64,000 nucleotides of DNA, from assembly GCA_922989275.2 (NCBI GenBank), contig OV277870.1, positions 38,002,356 through 38,066,355 of the forward strand, written 5' to 3'. The notes below the pieces were generated by a model, which was given only the letters and a program-made list of their open reading frames with translations, did no database searches and had not been told where the DNA came from. This DNA comes from Gari tellinella (lineage: Eukaryota > Mollusca > Bivalvia > Cardiida > Psammobiidae). Shown here piece after piece: positions 63,888 through 64,000 of the stretch. The position numbers and the translations under genes were made by a program. Numbering within the stretch: position 1 is the first letter of the stretch; each line of letters begins with the position of its first letter.

Positions 63888-64000
63888 ACAATGAATGAAT
63901 GAATGGTGTTTTACGGCCCATCGACACAAAATGAAAACAAGTGCAGATCCTGATCAGAGGGCTCCTGAAGGAGGCATCTGATCAGGATCTGCACTGTTTT
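63888..64000. repeat. GAAT microsatellite tail and beta hairpin at window edge
   Basis: (GAAT)n followed by GGTGTTTTACGGCCCATCG looks like a retroelement 3' end. From 63938 a hairpin GTGCAGATCCTGATCAGAGG..CATCTGATCAGGATCTGCAC reaches the window end. Confidence 0.5.

Noticed and set aside
55500..64000. TNK2 kinase, SH3 or CRIB exons
   Set aside because: I looked for kinase motifs (HRDLA, DFG) on the minus strand and saw none; these exons probably lie beyond the window.

Overview
This is a eukaryotic, AT-rich, gene-poor window dominated by short non-autonomous DNA transposons. Introns with GT..AG borders, tRNA-derived SINE sequence and simple repeats exclude a prokaryote. The repeat style (dense palindromic MITEs, elements opening 'GAGGGCCAAGATGG' and ending in '..GACGGACGGAC..GGTAAGCTAA') and an invertebrate-type ACK1/TNK2 gene suggest a bivalve mollusc. 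A dreissenid mussel is my best guess, from pattern memory only. No rRNA gene, functional tRNA, CRISPR array or intact transposase ORF was seen.

Genes. (1) A small secreted-protein gene lies on the minus strand: exon 1 at 9226-9187 (start codon and signal peptide), a 3.3-kb intron, and exon 2 at 5854-5412. The predicted 160-aa precursor has a Gly/Met/His-rich body and an 8-cysteine basic tail. A TATA box at 9272-9279 and a GCCACC-ATG context fit the 5' end. (2) The 3' part of an ACK1/TNK2-like non-receptor tyrosine kinase gene lies on the minus strand: a 2.1-kb exon (55345-53205), a 52-nt exon (41187-41136) and a last exon with the C-terminal UBA region (40088-39858). The splice phases of all three fit. 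The SAM, kinase, SH3 and CRIB exons were not found and probably lie to the right of the window. A 29-nt candidate micro-exon is at 55473-55445. (3) A GC-richer 57-codon ORF at 13021-12848 is a weak gene candidate.

Repeats fill most of the rest. For the annotation I use ad hoc family names. TTAA-class elements (ends TTAACCC..GGGTTAA, as in piggyBac-type elements): C ('TTAACCCATTACCCCATA'), E ('TTAACCCTTAGCCCGCCA'), G ('TTAACCCTTTCAC'), H ('TTAACCCTTTGAACCCTA') and L ('TTAACCCATTTATGCCTGG'). TA-class elements (TA target, CAGT ends, Tc1/mariner-pogo-like): A ('CAGTAAAACCTCTCTATTA'), B ('CAGTGAAACCCCTCTAAACC'), F ('CAGTGCTCCCTCCTTACAAC'), I ('CAGTGGAGAATGTGTTATTC') and K ('CAGTAGAACTTCGATATCTC'). 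Fold-back families: D ('GGGGCCCGTTTCATAAAAC'), J ('CAGGGCTCCAGATAAG') and O. Almost all carry a central hairpin of one of a few archetypes: alpha ('TTAAAGCAGGTTGAAAGTAA..GCGCC-TTAA-GGCGC'), beta ('AAACAGTTTGGATCCTGATC..AGACGCC') and gamma ('AGAATCGTCT..AGACGATTCT').

The most interesting pattern is that the same hairpin archetype sits inside families whose ends belong to different transposon classes. The alpha hairpin often carries a TTAA at its apex. Twice in this window a TTAA-targeting element has inserted exactly there (25179-25721 and 43168-43419). Other copies have lost the hairpin or just its tip.

Region by region: 1-5400, MITEs only; 5400-9230, the Gly/Met/Cys gene with a transposon-filled intron; 9300-22200, MITEs and fold-backs; 22228-24298, a ~160-bp tandem array with an inverted leading part; 24650-39350, MITEs, a composite TIR element containing a SINE, and a 7-bp-TSD element; 39858-55473, the TNK2 3' half with introns full of C, H and J elements; 55490-64000, presumably more TNK2 intron, with MITEs and a ~1.75-kb element at 60646-62396.
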